64,000 nt of DNA from Novosphingobium sp. Leaf2 (GTDB lineage Bacteria > Pseudomonadota > Alphaproteobacteria > Sphingomonadales > Sphingomonadaceae): the NCBI RefSeq assembly GCF_001421325.1, contig NZ_LMJY01000020.1, positions 124,001 to 188,000 on the forward strand, in the 5' to 3' direction. Every line of letters begins with the position of its first letter. The stretch's first letter is position 1. Under the pieces are notes generated by a model. It worked only from the letters and a program-made list of their open reading frames with translations. It was not told where the DNA came from and ran no database searches. Positions 1 through 10,443 of the stretch are shown piece by piece. A program made the position numbers and the translations under genes.

Positions 1-390
1 GGCTATGATCTTATCCGCGAGATCGAAGCGCTTTCGGGCGGTGATTATGCGCCCAGCCCCGGTGTGGTCTATCCCGCGCTGACATACATGGAGGAAGCCG
101 GCTTGATCGCGGCGACTGCTGACGGCGGCGCGCGCAAGGCGTTCGAGCTTACCGATGAAGGTCGTGCCAAAGTAGCCGCGGATGCTGACAAGGCAGTCGC
201 ACTGAAGGAACGACTGACCGCACTTGCAGCGCAGCGCGAAAAGGTGGACCCGGCCCCGGTGCGCCGGGCGTTCCATGCCCTGAAGACATCGGTGTTCGAC
301 CGTTTGTCCCACGAGGGCGCCGACCGCGAACTTATCCTCAAGATCGCCGATGCGATCGACGAGGCAACCCGTACCATCGAAAGGATCTGA
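1..390 (+). CDS. PadR family transcriptional regulator (5' end cut off by window)
   Basis: The reading frame is open from base 1, so the true start lies upstream. The visible 129 residues hold the later part of a PadR winged-helix (YDLIREIEAL, then PGVVYPALTYMEEAGLI, the recognition helix and wing typical of PadR), followed by an acidic/basic C-terminal helical region that in this family makes the dimer. PadR proteins are DNA-binding repressors that often respond to small molecules or metals. The stop lies 3 bases before the DUF2218 gene, so the two are almost certainly co-transcribed. The ligand and targets cannot be read from the sequence. Confidence 0.85.
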   Translation, partial: GYDLIREIEALSGGDYAPSPGVVYPALTYMEEAGLIAATADGGARKAFELTDEGRAKVAADADKAVALKERLTALAAQREKVDPAPVRRAFHALKTSVFDRLSHEGADRELILKIADAIDEATRTIERI

Positions 391-393
391 CAG

Positions 394-687
394 ATGGCCA
401 CCATCGCCGCCAAAGTGCCCACCCAATCGGGCAGCAAATACGTGCAGCAGTTGTGCAAGCACTGGAGCCACAAGTTGGAGACGCATTTCGAAGGGGATGT
501 GGGCACGGTAACGTTTCCGGGCGCGGTCACCACGATGACCGTCGATTCCGAAGGCATTGCCGTTGCCATCACCGGCGAGGATCGCGAAGGGGTGGAGCGG
601 CTGACAGGTGTGGTCGCCAACCACCTCGATCGCTTCGCTTTCCGGGAAGCGCCGCTGACGTATGACTGGACGTGGCGCGAGGATTGA
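394..687 (+). CDS. DUF2218 domain-containing protein
   Basis: A 97-residue soluble protein that fits the DUF2218 family over its whole length, with the Y-x-x-Q-L-C-K-H-W-S-H-K motif near residues 18-29 and a C-terminal FAFRE...YDWTW segment. The family has no established biochemical role. In many proteobacteria it is found beside PadR regulators or siderophore/iron genes. It starts 3 bases after the PadR stop, so it is probably the repressor's operon partner. No signal peptide or membrane segment is seen. Confidence 0.8.
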   Translation: MATIAAKVPTQSGSKYVQQLCKHWSHKLETHFEGDVGTVTFPGAVTTMTVDSEGIAVAITGEDREGVERLTGVVANHLDRFAFREAPLTYDWTWRED

Positions 688-766
688 TCACTTGGGGAGT
701 GCGGCGGATCAGGCACGTACGCACTCCACGCTTGCGAAAATCGCCCATTTCGCCAATTAGCGCGCG

Positions 767-2374
767 ATGACCGAAAACGCCCTGATCGAAGCCGCCCGCG
801 TTTCCAAGGCCTGGCCGTTCCAGGAAGCCCAGAAGCTGCTTAAGCGGTTTCCGCAAGGCAAGCCCGGCGGCGCGCCCGTGCTGTTCGAAACCGGGTACGG
901 GCCATCGGGCCTGCCGCATATCGGTACGTTTCAGGAAGTGCTGCGCACCACGCTGGTGCGTCGCGCTTACGAAGCGCTGACCGGCGGCGCGCCGACTCGG
1001 CTGGTTGCCTTTTCCGACGACATGGATGGGCTGCGCAAGGTGCCGGACAATGTGCCCAATGCGCAGTTGCTGGAAGCCAACCTGGGCAAGCCGCTCAGCC
1101 GCATTCCCGATCCGTTCGGCACCCACGAAAGCTTTGCGCACCACAACAATGCAATGCTGCGCCAGTTTCTGGACCGTTTCGGGTTCGATTATGAATTCGT
1201 GTCAGCCAGCGATCGCTACAACGCAGGCGGTTTCGATGGCGCGCTCAGCGATGTGCTGCGGCACTATGACGCGATCATGGGCGTGATGCTGCCCACCCTG
1301 CGCGAGGAACGCCGCAAGACGTATTCACCGGTGCTGCCCATCTCGCCAGCCACCGGCGTGGTGCTGCAAGTGCCGATCGAGGTGCTGGATGCGGCAACGG
1401 GGATGATCCGCTTCACCGATACGGACGGCGCCCCGATCGAACAGTCCGTGTTCGGCGGCAAGGCGAAGCTGCAGTGGAAGGTCGACTGGGCGATGCGCTG
1501 GTACGCGCTGTGCGTCGACTACGAAATGTGCGGCAAGGACCTGACCGATTCCGTCACCCAGTCCGGCAAGATCGTGCAGATCCTGGGCGGTCGCCGCCCC
1601 GAGGGGCTGATTTACGAACTTTTTCTCGACGAAAACGGCGAAAAGATTTCCAAGTCCAAGGGCAACGGTCTGACAATCGAGCAATGGCTGACCTACGGCA
1701 CCGAGGAATCGCTGGAATTCTATCTGTTCCGCGAACCCAAGAGCGCGAAGCAGCTGCATGTCGGCGTAATCCCCAAGGCGGTGGACGAATACTGGCAGTT
1801 TCGCGCCAACCTGGCCGGGCAGCCGATTGACAAGCAGCTGGGCAATCCGGTGTGGCACCTGTTGCGCACCAACGGTGAACGGGCGGGCGCTGGCGATACC
1901 GTGCCGGTTACCTTCGCGCTGCTGCTCAACCTGGTGGGCGTACTGGGCGCGGATGCCAGCGCGGAGCAGGTATGGTCGTACCTTGGCAACTACGTGGCCG
2001 ATGCGAACCCGCAGGCTCATCCCGAACTGGGCGAAATGGTGCGCGCCGCGCTGGCCACCAACCGCGACTTCATCGCCCCCACACTGCAGCGCCGGGCACC
2101 CAGCGCGAACGAGGCGGAGGCGCTGCGGGCGCTTGACGAGCAACTGGCGGCGGTGGGCGCGGATGCTTCGGCGGAAACCCTGCAGAACATCGTCTACGAA
2201 ATCGGTAAGGACGAGGCTTACGGCTTTGAGACCTTAAGGGACTGGTTCAAGGCGCTGTACGAGACCCTGCTGGGCTCAGCGCAAGGACCGCGCATGGGCA
2301 GCTTCATCGCGCTGTATGGTATCGCCGAAACGCGCAAGCTGATCGCGCAGGCTTTGCACGTGGCTGCACCGTGA
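767..2374 (+). CDS. lysK: Lysine--tRNA ligase, class I
   Basis: A 535-residue class I lysyl-tRNA synthetase, which charges tRNA-Lys with lysine using ATP. The Rossmann catalytic domain shows the HIGH-type motif PHIGT at residues 50-54 and the KMSKS-type loop KISKSKGNG at about residue 293; the C-terminal part is the helical anticodon-binding region. Class I LysRS is the usual type in archaea and alphaproteobacteria, in place of the class II LysS of enterics. Length agrees with the family. It stands alone: 79 bases separate it from DUF2218, and it is followed closely by a DUF1003 gene. Confidence 0.95.
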   Translation: MTENALIEAARVSKAWPFQEAQKLLKRFPQGKPGGAPVLFETGYGPSGLPHIGTFQEVLRTTLVRRAYEALTGGAPTRLVAFSDDMDGLRKVPDNVPNAQLLEANLGKPLSRIPDPFGTHESFAHHNNAMLRQFLDRFGFDYEFVSASDRYNAGGFDGALSDVLRHYDAIMGVMLPTLREERRKTYSPVLPISPATGVVLQVPIEVLDAATGMIRFTDTDGAPIEQSVFGGKAKLQWKVDWAMRWYALCVDYEMCGKDLTDSVTQSGKIVQILGGRRPEGLIYELFLDENGEKISKSKGNGLTIEQWLTYGTEESLEFYLFREPKSAKQLHVGVIPKAVDEYWQFRANLAGQPIDKQLGNPVWHLLRTNGERAGAGDTVPVTFALLLNLVGVLGADASAEQVWSYLGNYVADANPQAHPELGEMVRAALATNRDFIAPTLQRRAPSANEAEALRALDEQLAAVGADASAETLQNIVYEIGKDEAYGFETLRDWFKALYETLLGSAQGPRMGSFIALYGIAETRKLIAQALHVAAP

Positions 2375-2393
2375 TCTGAAGGAAGCCGAAACC

Positions 2394-2915
2394 ATGCACA
2401 AGCCGGACTTGACTGTCGAAGAATTGTGCCAGGAACTGCTGGGACGCAAGCTGTGCGATGTCGATAACGAGGAGCAGCGTGTCCTTGAACGCATTGCCAT
2501 GGGCGAGATTATGGGACCGGACGCCCAAGAAGAAGCGGCGCTGAACGCCACTTTCGGTCAGCGACTGGCCGACCGGGTGGCGGCTGTGGGCGGGTCTTGG
2601 GGGTTTATCATCGCCTTTGGCGTGATCCTGCTTTCCTGGATGGCGATCAACAGCCGAATCCTGGAGGATTTCGGGCTGCATCCCTTCGATGCCTATCCGT
2701 ATATTTTTCTCAATCTTATGCTGTCCATGCTCGCTGCGATCCAAGCACCGGTTATTCTGATGAGCCAGAACCGTCACTCTGAAAAAGATCGCATCGCCGC
2801 TAGGCACGATTATGAAGTCAACCTGCGCACTCAGCTGGAAATCCTGCGCCTTCACCAACGTATGGACCAGTTGTTCGACCGGCTCGATAGCTGGTCGCAA
2901 AGCGAGCTGAGGTAA
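2394..2915 (+). CDS. DUF1003 domain-containing membrane protein
   Basis: A 173-residue inner-membrane protein of the DUF1003 family. A polar N-terminal stretch of about 60 residues is followed by two hydrophobic segments (about residues 65-85 and 95-125, including SWGFIIAFGVILLSWMAIN and YPYIFLNLMLSMLAAIQAP). A charged helical tail at about residues 130-173 resembles a coiled coil. The NAxFGQRLADRVA segment just before the first membrane helix is typical of the family. Function is unknown. It begins 20 bases after lysK and may be read with it. It converges with the oxygenase gene at 2926. Confidence 0.85.
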   Translation: MHKPDLTVEELCQELLGRKLCDVDNEEQRVLERIAMGEIMGPDAQEEAALNATFGQRLADRVAAVGGSWGFIIAFGVILLSWMAINSRILEDFGLHPFDAYPYIFLNLMLSMLAAIQAPVILMSQNRHSEKDRIAARHDYEVNLRTQLEILRLHQRMDQLFDRLDSWSQSELR

Positions 2916-2925
2916 TTCCCGGCGG

Positions 2926-3594
2926 TCAGCGCCAAGTGCGGGCGCGAAACCATTTGGTCATCACATACTTCACGCCGCGCAACACTGGGCGGGAGGCATG
3001 CATCGTCCACGGGTTGGGCGCGCCATCCGGCAGGGCGTTGTTCCACAGCAGCAGCGTGCCCGCGCAGGGCGGCACGGTGAGCGCCATGCGGGTGAAATCG
3101 GTCATGCCGCCTTCCTCCACATCGTTGAGGTAGATCATGGCGGTCCAGCTGCGCTGGCCACCACAGCACCGTTCGCTGCCCCAGTATGGCGCTGCGGTGT
3201 CGAACGAATCGCAATGCTCGTTGAAATACTGCCCGCAGGCATAGCGCTGCCCTTGTGCCGATTCACCGCATCGGCCGGCAATCCCGGTCAGCGTGGACAG
3301 CCGGTCGTCGATATCGCGCACGACCGCGTCGGCGGGGTCGAGGTCACTGGAGTAGCTGGTGCGATAGGCGGGCCACGCATCCGCGTCGATGAGGCCGGAC
3401 GGGTGCGCCACCGCGTCGATAAGGCCGATCAGCCGATGGCAAGCCAGCACGGGCAGGAATTGCGCGACCGTGTAGATTTCCGCGCGTGGGTCCGTCAGCC
3501 GCGTTACGCGGGCATCGTGGCCAAGCCGGGTACGCACGGCCGTGCCGATGCGGGCAAGGGCATCGCAATCGGGATGGCGGGCAGGTGTCACCAT
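2926..3594 (-). CDS. 2OG-Fe(II) oxygenase (prolyl 4-hydroxylase-like)
   Basis: A 222-residue protein with the double-stranded beta-helix fold signature of 2-oxoglutarate/iron dioxygenases. The metal triad is visible as H-C-D (EHCDSFD, about residues 131-137) and the distal H in WTMHAS, with a basic residue in RGVKYV to bind 2-oxoglutarate. The AMIYLND and GTLLLWNN segments are the usual P4H-like core strands. Such enzymes hydroxylate protein side chains or small molecules; the substrate here is unknown. It is preceded by a strong terminator (3645-3686), so it should have its own promoter in the short gap before its ATG. Confidence 0.85.
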   Translation of the reverse strand: MVTPARHPDCDALARIGTAVRTRLGHDARVTRLTDPRAEIYTVAQFLPVLACHRLIGLIDAVAHPSGLIDADAWPAYRTSYSSDLDPADAVVRDIDDRLSTLTGIAGRCGESAQGQRYACGQYFNEHCDSFDTAAPYWGSERCCGGQRSWTAMIYLNDVEEGGMTDFTRMALTVPPCAGTLLLWNNALPDGAPNPWTMHASRPVLRGVKYVMTKWFRARTWR

Positions 3595-3644
3595 CGCCGC
3601 AGCCTACAGGCTTGGCGAGCGACCGCAATCACCATCGGCACATG

Positions 3645-3686
3645 GAAAAAGCCCCCGGATCACGCGAGCGATCCGGGGGCTTTTTC
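3645..3686 (-). terminator. Strong Rho-independent terminator after the RcnB-like gene
   Basis: Perfect 16-bp inverted repeat (GAAAAAGCCCCCGGAT and its complement) around a 10-base loop, with T-runs on both strands, so it can act in either direction. It lies 16 bases past the stop of the minus-strand RcnB-like gene, which it should terminate. Confidence 0.92.
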
Positions 3687-3701
3687 AGGGTAAGCAGGCG
3701 A

Positions 3702-4631
3702 TTAGTAGAAAAAGTCGTAGATCACATCCATGACTTGGCCGGAGTAGACGTCCACCAGCACCACATCGTCATAATACCGGACCCAGCGATACGGGCCATA
3801 GACGGGCGGGAGGCGATATGCCCAGGGATCATTGATCCAGTAGCGGCTGCCGTAGAACACCGAGCCCAGCGAAACACCGATGCCTATCCGGCGGTAGGAG
3901 TAGTTGCTGTACGGCGCATAATAACGCCCAAGGCTGTAGGCCGACCGGTTGCGATTGCGATAGTCCTGCCAGTTGTAGCGGTTATCGCGGCGCCAGTCGT
4001 TACGGTTCCAGGATTGGTACCGTCCGCGATCTCCATCGGGGCGACCGTATCCGGGCCGGCCGTCGTTCCCTGGTCGGCCGTAGCCGGGACGACCATCGCT
4101 CCCGGGGCGGCCATAGCCTTGACGGGGGTCATAGCCGGGCCGACCTTGCCCGCCATTGCGATCACCGCCGCGCCAGCCCTCGTTACCGGGCCTGCCGTCA
4201 TCGCCACGACCGCGATCGCCGCGCTGCCAGTTGCCGCCGCGCCCGTCGTTCTGCACGCCGCCGGGGCGCTGATCACCGCCGGGGCGCTGATCACCGCCGG
4301 GACGATTGCCCGACCAACCCGGACGACCCTGCTGTTGACGGCCCTGCTGCTGTTGCTGCTTCCAGGCTTGCTCCTGTTGCAGCCACGTACCCTGCTGCGC
4401 ACCTTGCGGTGCCCCATTGCGACGTACCGGCACCTGACCCTGAGGTTGCGGTGCACGCTGAGGCCGCTGCATCTCAGGGCGGGGGGCGGCACGCTCAGGG
4501 CGCGCCCGGCCATCGCCGCGACCGTCTTCACGCTGCGCGAAACTGGGCGTCGAAACCCCGGTTGCCGCCAGTACCATCATGCTGGCAGCAAGCAGAACGC
4601 GCGATCGTGTGTTTTTGTTTTTCGTTGCCAT
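3702..4631 (-). CDS. RcnB family secreted protein with Gly/Arg/Pro-rich repeats
   Basis: A 309-residue exported protein. I start it at the ATG at 4631 because GGAG lies at proper spacing before it and a clear signal peptide follows (KNKNTRSRVLLAASMMVLAA...SFAQ). The middle (about residues 45-230) is low complexity: an R/P/Q-rich part, then repeats of GRPGxDGRPGYGRPG and RPGGDQ type. The C-terminal ~90 residues (YYAPYSNYSYRRIGIGVSLG...YDDVVLVDVYSGQVMDVI) match the RcnB periplasmic family, whose founder affects nickel/cobalt efflux. Many alphaproteobacterial members are general envelope proteins, so a metal role here is not proved. Confidence 0.8.
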   Translation of the reverse strand: MATKNKNTRSRVLLAASMMVLAATGVSTPSFAQREDGRGDGRARPERAAPRPEMQRPQRAPQPQGQVPVRRNGAPQGAQQGTWLQQEQAWKQQQQQGRQQQGRPGWSGNRPGGDQRPGGDQRPGGVQNDGRGGNWQRGDRGRGDDGRPGNEGWRGGDRNGGQGRPGYDPRQGYGRPGSDGRPGYGRPGNDGRPGYGRPDGDRGRYQSWNRNDWRRDNRYNWQDYRNRNRSAYSLGRYYAPYSNYSYRRIGIGVSLGSVFYGSRYWINDPWAYRLPPVYGPYRWVRYYDDVVLVDVYSGQVMDVIYDFFY

Positions 4632-4764
4632 TTCGGTTCTCCAAACCGAAGTGCCGGGACATTTGTTCCGGCTCATCGTGAGATGGCATGTAAAGCGCCG
4701 CCGCTGTCCCGAACGTGAACCGGGGCAGTGCTTAACGTTCAGGTTCGTTATTTGTAAAATGAAC

Positions 4765-4798
4765 GAGGCCGCCATCCGGCAGAACCGGTGGCGGCCTC
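4765..4798 (-). terminator. Probable terminator after ettA
   Basis: Long GC-rich hairpin (GAGGCCGCCATCCGG paired with CCGGTGGCGGCCTC, one bulged base). On the minus strand it is followed by a T-containing stretch. It is 34 bases past the ettA stop. Confidence 0.65.
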
Positions 4799-4832
4799 AG
4801 TCACATGGGAACGACGCCCAGTGGCCTGCCCG

Positions 4833-6506
<1,674 letters not shown>

Positions 6507-6601
6507 GGAGTTCCTCTGGGATGTAAGCGTGCTGGTCGATTTGCGGCCCGCTCTACAGGCGCGCGCGGGCCTTGCCAAGGGCGGCGGGGGTCAGGCCTTC
6601 G

Positions 6602-7648
6602 TCAGGCGGGCAACGGCCTTTTAAGGGCCGCGGCGGCCAGCATATGGGCCGTGCGGGGCAGGAATGCGAGCCCGGCCAGGATCGTCGGCGCGATCAGTAT
6701 CGCCCAGTAGAAGTTCACCGGCCTGGCGAACACCGCGAGCAGAAACACGATGCTGCCCAGCCAGGGCAGGGCGATGCGCGCCAGCGGGCGGGGTGCGCCC
6801 ATGAACCCGACCAGCGCCAGCAGGGCCGCGAGATAACACCAGGGCCGCGGCATCAGGTTGAGCAGGCTGACGTCAACGATGTCGCGCAAGGGGGCTTCAG
6901 GGCCGCGCAGCGCATCCCAACCTTGCGATACGGCGTCACCGGGCAAGGACAGGGGCATGACCATCGCCCGGTGCACCATCAGCGCCGCGGCATAGGCGAC
7001 CAGCAGGCCCATCCACGCAAGCAGCGCGCGCCGATGGCCGCCGCGCCATGCATGATACGCGCCGATCGCCACGAACGGCACGGCAAGCTCCCGGATCGCC
7101 AGCGCGCACGCCGCCGCGACGATCGCCGCCGCCACGTGTCCGCGCGCCAGCAGCGCGCTGGCAAGCGCGATGAGGACGCCGGCCCATAACTCGTGCGACA
7201 CCATCAGCGTGTCGCTGGCCGCCATCGCGCCGCCACCCAGGGTCAGCAACGTTGCCGCGATGCGTTCCGGCGCGCGGGTCATCGGGCGCAGCATCGCGTA
7301 CCAGGCCAGCGCAGTGATCAGCAGCAGCGCGCGCAGCATGGCGCGGGTGGCCGGCCAGCCCAGCGCGGCCTCGATCCACGCGAGTGTTGGCAGGCGCACG
7401 GTCACGAATGGGCGGGTCGGAAACCCGTGCGCGCGGTGCAGACGGATCGCGGCGTGGTAATAGCCTTCCCCGTTCGCCACGGCATCGCCGATGTCATGGT
7501 ACAGGCGGATGTCGGAATACGTTCCGTCACCGGTGATCGCCGCGCCGCCGCTGCCGGAGAGGGGCTGAATCGTCAGCGTCCATGCGCCCAGCAGCACGAT
7601 CACGACGATCAGAAGCCGGGCCTGCAGCGAAGAGAGGGTGTCGAGCAT
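6602..7648 (-). CDS. Multi-pass integral membrane protein, function unknown
   Basis: About 348 residues with roughly eight to ten hydrophobic helices. An N-terminal anchor (LLIVVIVLLGAWTLTIQPLS) is followed by a polar loop containing YSDIRLYHDIGDAVANGEGYY and FPTRPFVTVRLPT, then alternating Ala/Leu-rich helices. The loop placement after helix 1 is reminiscent of polyprenol-dependent GT-C glycosyltransferases, but no decisive motif is present, so I leave it unassigned. I chose the ATG at 7648 (MLDTLSS); the frame is open to 7765, and an ATG at 7699 is also possible. It is divergent from the peptidase gene at 7774. Confidence 0.7.
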   Translation of the reverse strand: MLDTLSSLQARLLIVVIVLLGAWTLTIQPLSGSGGAAITGDGTYSDIRLYHDIGDAVANGEGYYHAAIRLHRAHGFPTRPFVTVRLPTLAWIEAALGWPATRAMLRALLLITALAWYAMLRPMTRAPERIAATLLTLGGGAMAASDTLMVSHELWAGVLIALASALLARGHVAAAIVAAACALAIRELAVPFVAIGAYHAWRGGHRRALLAWMGLLVAYAAALMVHRAMVMPLSLPGDAVSQGWDALRGPEAPLRDIVDVSLLNLMPRPWCYLAALLALVGFMGAPRPLARIALPWLGSIVFLLAVFARPVNFYWAILIAPTILAGLAFLPRTAHMLAAAALKRPLPA

Positions 7649-7773
7649 GGTGGCGTTGTGCTGGCGGCGCAGCGTGAGTGCAAGCAGGCCGTTCGGCATT
7701 TGTGGTACGCCGTATCCTGGCGGCCTATACAACGGCTTGGCAGCGCACGCAGCCTCGGTTAGCACTTGGGGCC

Positions 7774-9141
7774 ATGACCAACACCCTGCTGCTGCGCGCC
7801 GGCCTTGCCGCGCTTGCCTTCACCGTTCCCACCTCAGCTTTCGCGACGCCAACCCAAGGCAGTGGCGTGGCCTGGGATATCGTGGAGGGACTGACGACCG
7901 AAATCGGCCCGCGCCCCGCCGGCTCGCCTGCAGAACACCGCGCGCGGGACTGGGGCAAGGCCCGGCTGGACGCGCTGGGCTTCAAGAACGTGCGGATCGA
8001 GGAATTCCGTACTCGCGCATGGACCCGTGGCCCCGAAAGCGCGGTTCTGACCGCGCCGTATCAGCAGCCGCTGGCGATCACCGCGCTGGGCTTTTCCGTG
8101 CCCACGCCCAAGCAGGGCCTGAAAGCACCGCTGGTCTATTTCCCCAGCCTCGCCGCGCTGGAGGCCGCGCCGGGCGGATCGCTCAAGGGCAAAATCGCCT
8201 TTATCGATCACGCCATGCGCGCTTCGCAGGACGGTTCGGGCTACGGCCCGTATGGAGACGTGCGGCGGCGCGGGCCGGGGATCGCGTCGCGCAAGGGCGC
8301 GGCGGCCATCGTCATCCGCTCGGCCGGGACGGACAGCCACCGCAACCCGCACACCGGCGTGACGATTTTCCCCGCCGGCGTGGCGCCGATCCCCGCCGGT
8401 GCCGTCTCCAACCCAGACGCCGACCTGATTGCCCGCATCGCCGCGCGCGGACAGCCGATGGCGATCGACCTGACCTTGCTGGGCAAGCCGTTTCCCGATG
8501 CGCCATCCGGCAACGTGATTGCGGAACTACCGGGCCGCGATCCGTCGCTGCCGATCGTGCTGGTGGGCTGCCACCTTGATTCCTGGGATCTGGGGACTGG
8601 CGCGGTGGACAATGCCTCTGGCTGCGCCATCGTCACGGCCGCCGCGCTGGCGGCGCAAAAGGACGGGCAGACTTTACGCACCATCCGGGTGCTATGGGCC
8701 GGGAACGAGGAAATGGGCCTGACTGACGGCGGCGGTGCATACTACACCAAGCTGCATGGCGGCGAGCCGCACGCGCTTGCGATGGAAAGTGATTTTGGCG
8801 CGGACAAGGTCTGGCAGGTCAAGTTCCACGTTGCACTCCAGAACGCCGCGATGGTGGATAAGGTGAAGGCGGCGCTGTGGCCGATGGGGATTACCCCGCA
8901 TGCCGGCGCTGCCGATGGCGGAGAAGACGTGTCCGGCATCATCAAGGCACAGAGCCTTGCGGTGATCGATCTGGGGCAGGACGGCACCCGCTACTTCGAT
9001 CTCCATCACACGCCCGACGACACGCTGGACAAGGTGGACCCTGTATCGCTGCAGCAGAACGTCGATGCCTGGGCCGCCGTACTCAAGGTCGTCGCCAACG
9101 AGCCAGGCACCATCGGCAAGGCTGCGCCCGAGAAACAATAG
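7774..9141 (+). CDS. M28 family metallopeptidase, exported
   Basis: A 455-residue zinc aminopeptidase/carboxypeptidase-like protein. The ATG at 7774 opens a signal peptide (LLLRAGLAALAFTVPTSAFA). Zinc-site motifs of the M20/M28 clan are visible: CHLDSWD and GAVDNASG (His and bridging Asp), GNEEMGL (catalytic Glu pair) and a late HHTPDDTLDKVD (His ligand). A PA-like insert lies before the catalytic domain. It should cleave peptides in the periplasm or outside the cell. It is divergent from the membrane protein gene at 7648. Confidence 0.9.
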   Translation: MTNTLLLRAGLAALAFTVPTSAFATPTQGSGVAWDIVEGLTTEIGPRPAGSPAEHRARDWGKARLDALGFKNVRIEEFRTRAWTRGPESAVLTAPYQQPLAITALGFSVPTPKQGLKAPLVYFPSLAALEAAPGGSLKGKIAFIDHAMRASQDGSGYGPYGDVRRRGPGIASRKGAAAIVIRSAGTDSHRNPHTGVTIFPAGVAPIPAGAVSNPDADLIARIAARGQPMAIDLTLLGKPFPDAPSGNVIAELPGRDPSLPIVLVGCHLDSWDLGTGAVDNASGCAIVTAAALAAQKDGQTLRTIRVLWAGNEEMGLTDGGGAYYTKLHGGEPHALAMESDFGADKVWQVKFHVALQNAAMVDKVKAALWPMGITPHAGAADGGEDVSGIIKAQSLAVIDLGQDGTRYFDLHHTPDDTLDKVDPVSLQQNVDAWAAVLKVVANEPGTIGKAAPEKQ

Positions 9142-9154
9142 CGGCCTATCTCCC

Positions 9155-10024
9155 TCAACCCAGGGTGATGCGCCCCGCCATCGCGACCATCTGCTGCGCT
9201 TGCTCCAGATGGAGCAGCTCGGTCATCTTGCCGTCAACCCGGATCACGCCCTGGCCGGCGTTTTCAGGCAGTGCGAAAGCGGCGATGACGCTGCGCGCCC
9301 ACGCAAGGTCAGCCTCGCTGGGTGAGAATACCGTGTTGCACGGATCGATCTGAGCCGGGTGGATCAGGCTCTTGCCATCGAAGCCGAATTGCTGGCCTTG
9401 ACGCGCCTCGGCCTCGAAGGCGTCCAGATCGCGAAACTCGTTACACACGCCGTCCAGGATCGCTACGCCATGCGCGCGGGCTGCGGCGACCGCCATCGAC
9501 AGGAACGGCAGGAATGGCGTGCGCTCCGCACTCAACGGCGCCCGCATTTCCTTGGCCAGGTCGTTGATGCCCATGATCCACAGCGATAGCCGGGTAGAGC
9601 TGGCCATCGCCGCGATCGGCTCCAGCGCGAACATGCTAGCGCATGTCTCGATCATTGCCCACATCTGCATGCCGGGATGCGCGGACGCCAGGGCGGCCTC
9701 GCACCGGGCGATGTCCTGCGGGCCGTTCACCTTGGGCATCAGCACCGCATCTGCGCACGAGCCGGCGATGGCGAAAAGGTCCGCCGCGCCCCATTGCGTG
9801 TCCAGTCCGTTGGCCCGGATGGCGACCAGGCGATCGCCAAAACCGCCTTCGGCTACGGCGGTGATGGCAGCCTCCCGCGCGCTCGCCTTGGCCTCAGGAG
9901 CGACTGCGTCCTCCAGGTCCAGGATCACCACATCGCACGGCAACGTGCGTGCCTTGGCAATGGCCTTGGCGTTCGACGCGGGCAGGTACAACGCGCTGCG
10001 GAGGGGATGGTCGGTGAACGGCAT
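9155..10024 (-). CDS. HpcH/HpaI aldolase / citrate lyase beta-type CoA ester lyase
   Basis: A 289-residue TIM-barrel protein. It begins MPFTDHPLRSALYLPASN and carries CitE-family landmarks: DVVILDLEDAV (metal-binding acid), IRANGLDTQWG, VLMPKVN and MWAMIET (catalytic Glu region), then MGINDLAKE and FDGKSLIHPAQI. Family members cleave or condense CoA thioesters of malyl, citramalyl or beta-hydroxy acids. Which substrate applies here cannot be decided. The ATG at 10024 is preferred over the longer frame because homologous proteins begin just before LRSALYLPA. It converges with the peptidase gene. Confidence 0.88.
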   Translation of the reverse strand: MPFTDHPLRSALYLPASNAKAIAKARTLPCDVVILDLEDAVAPEAKASAREAAITAVAEGGFGDRLVAIRANGLDTQWGAADLFAIAGSCADAVLMPKVNGPQDIARCEAALASAHPGMQMWAMIETCASMFALEPIAAMASSTRLSLWIMGINDLAKEMRAPLSAERTPFLPFLSMAVAAARAHGVAILDGVCNEFRDLDAFEAEARQGQQFGFDGKSLIHPAQIDPCNTVFSPSEADLAWARSVIAAFALPENAGQGVIRVDGKMTELLHLEQAQQMVAMAGRITLG

Positions 10025-10443
10025 GAAAGGCTTTCCCAAAGATCGCACGAACAGCGCACGTCCTTGAAGCCGCATGCCGGCCTGTCAAGCTGCCGATGTC
10101 ATGGATAATCACTCGTCAGCGCACCTGATCGCGCAGACACCTATACCAAAGGCACCATTTCCAAGGCTTTGGGTCGTACCTACCCTGATGGCAGCCGCAG
10201 ACTGTCATGTTAGTCGTGACCCGGTCCGACAATGGAGTATCCCTCTGCTCCGGCCGTTGGATTGCGGCAACCCTTCGGGGTCGCACCCATCGCCCTGCTC
10301 CGGTCAACGCGCCGGGGCAGGGCGATGCAGTTTGCGGGCTGACCAAGATCGGGTAGTGGCTGCGCCAAGACAGTTTGACCGACAAGCAGATGACTATGGC
10401 AATCCGCTGGACAGGCCATGAATGGCGGGGCACTATCGCCGCC
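10025..10443. other. Intergenic region, 419 bp, with one large hairpin
   Basis: No gene recognised. The only strong structure is a 15-bp inverted repeat at 10289-10325. The rest shows no convincing coding frame, tRNA or known riboswitch on either strand. Confidence 0.5.
10289..10325. repeat. 15-bp inverted repeat (stable hairpin), no U-tract
   Basis: ATCGCCCTGCTCCGG pairs with CCGGGGCAGGGCGAT around an 8-base loop, with one G-T pair. Neither strand has a T-run after it, so a simple intrinsic terminator is unlikely. It could be part of a structured RNA or a 5' leader of the peroxiredoxin gene. Confidence 0.6.

Noticed and set aside
4020-4330. Short repeats resembling a CRISPR array
   Set aside because: They are in-frame codon repeats of the RcnB-like protein, with no unique spacers.
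3486-4718. Long plus-strand frame opposite the RcnB-like gene
   Set aside because: Shadow of the repetitive GC-rich gene; low-complexity Ala/Val/Leu runs with no domain or ribosome site.
10289-10325. SRP (4.5S) RNA
   Set aside because: The hairpin lacks the conserved GGAAG loop and internal loop of SRP RNA.
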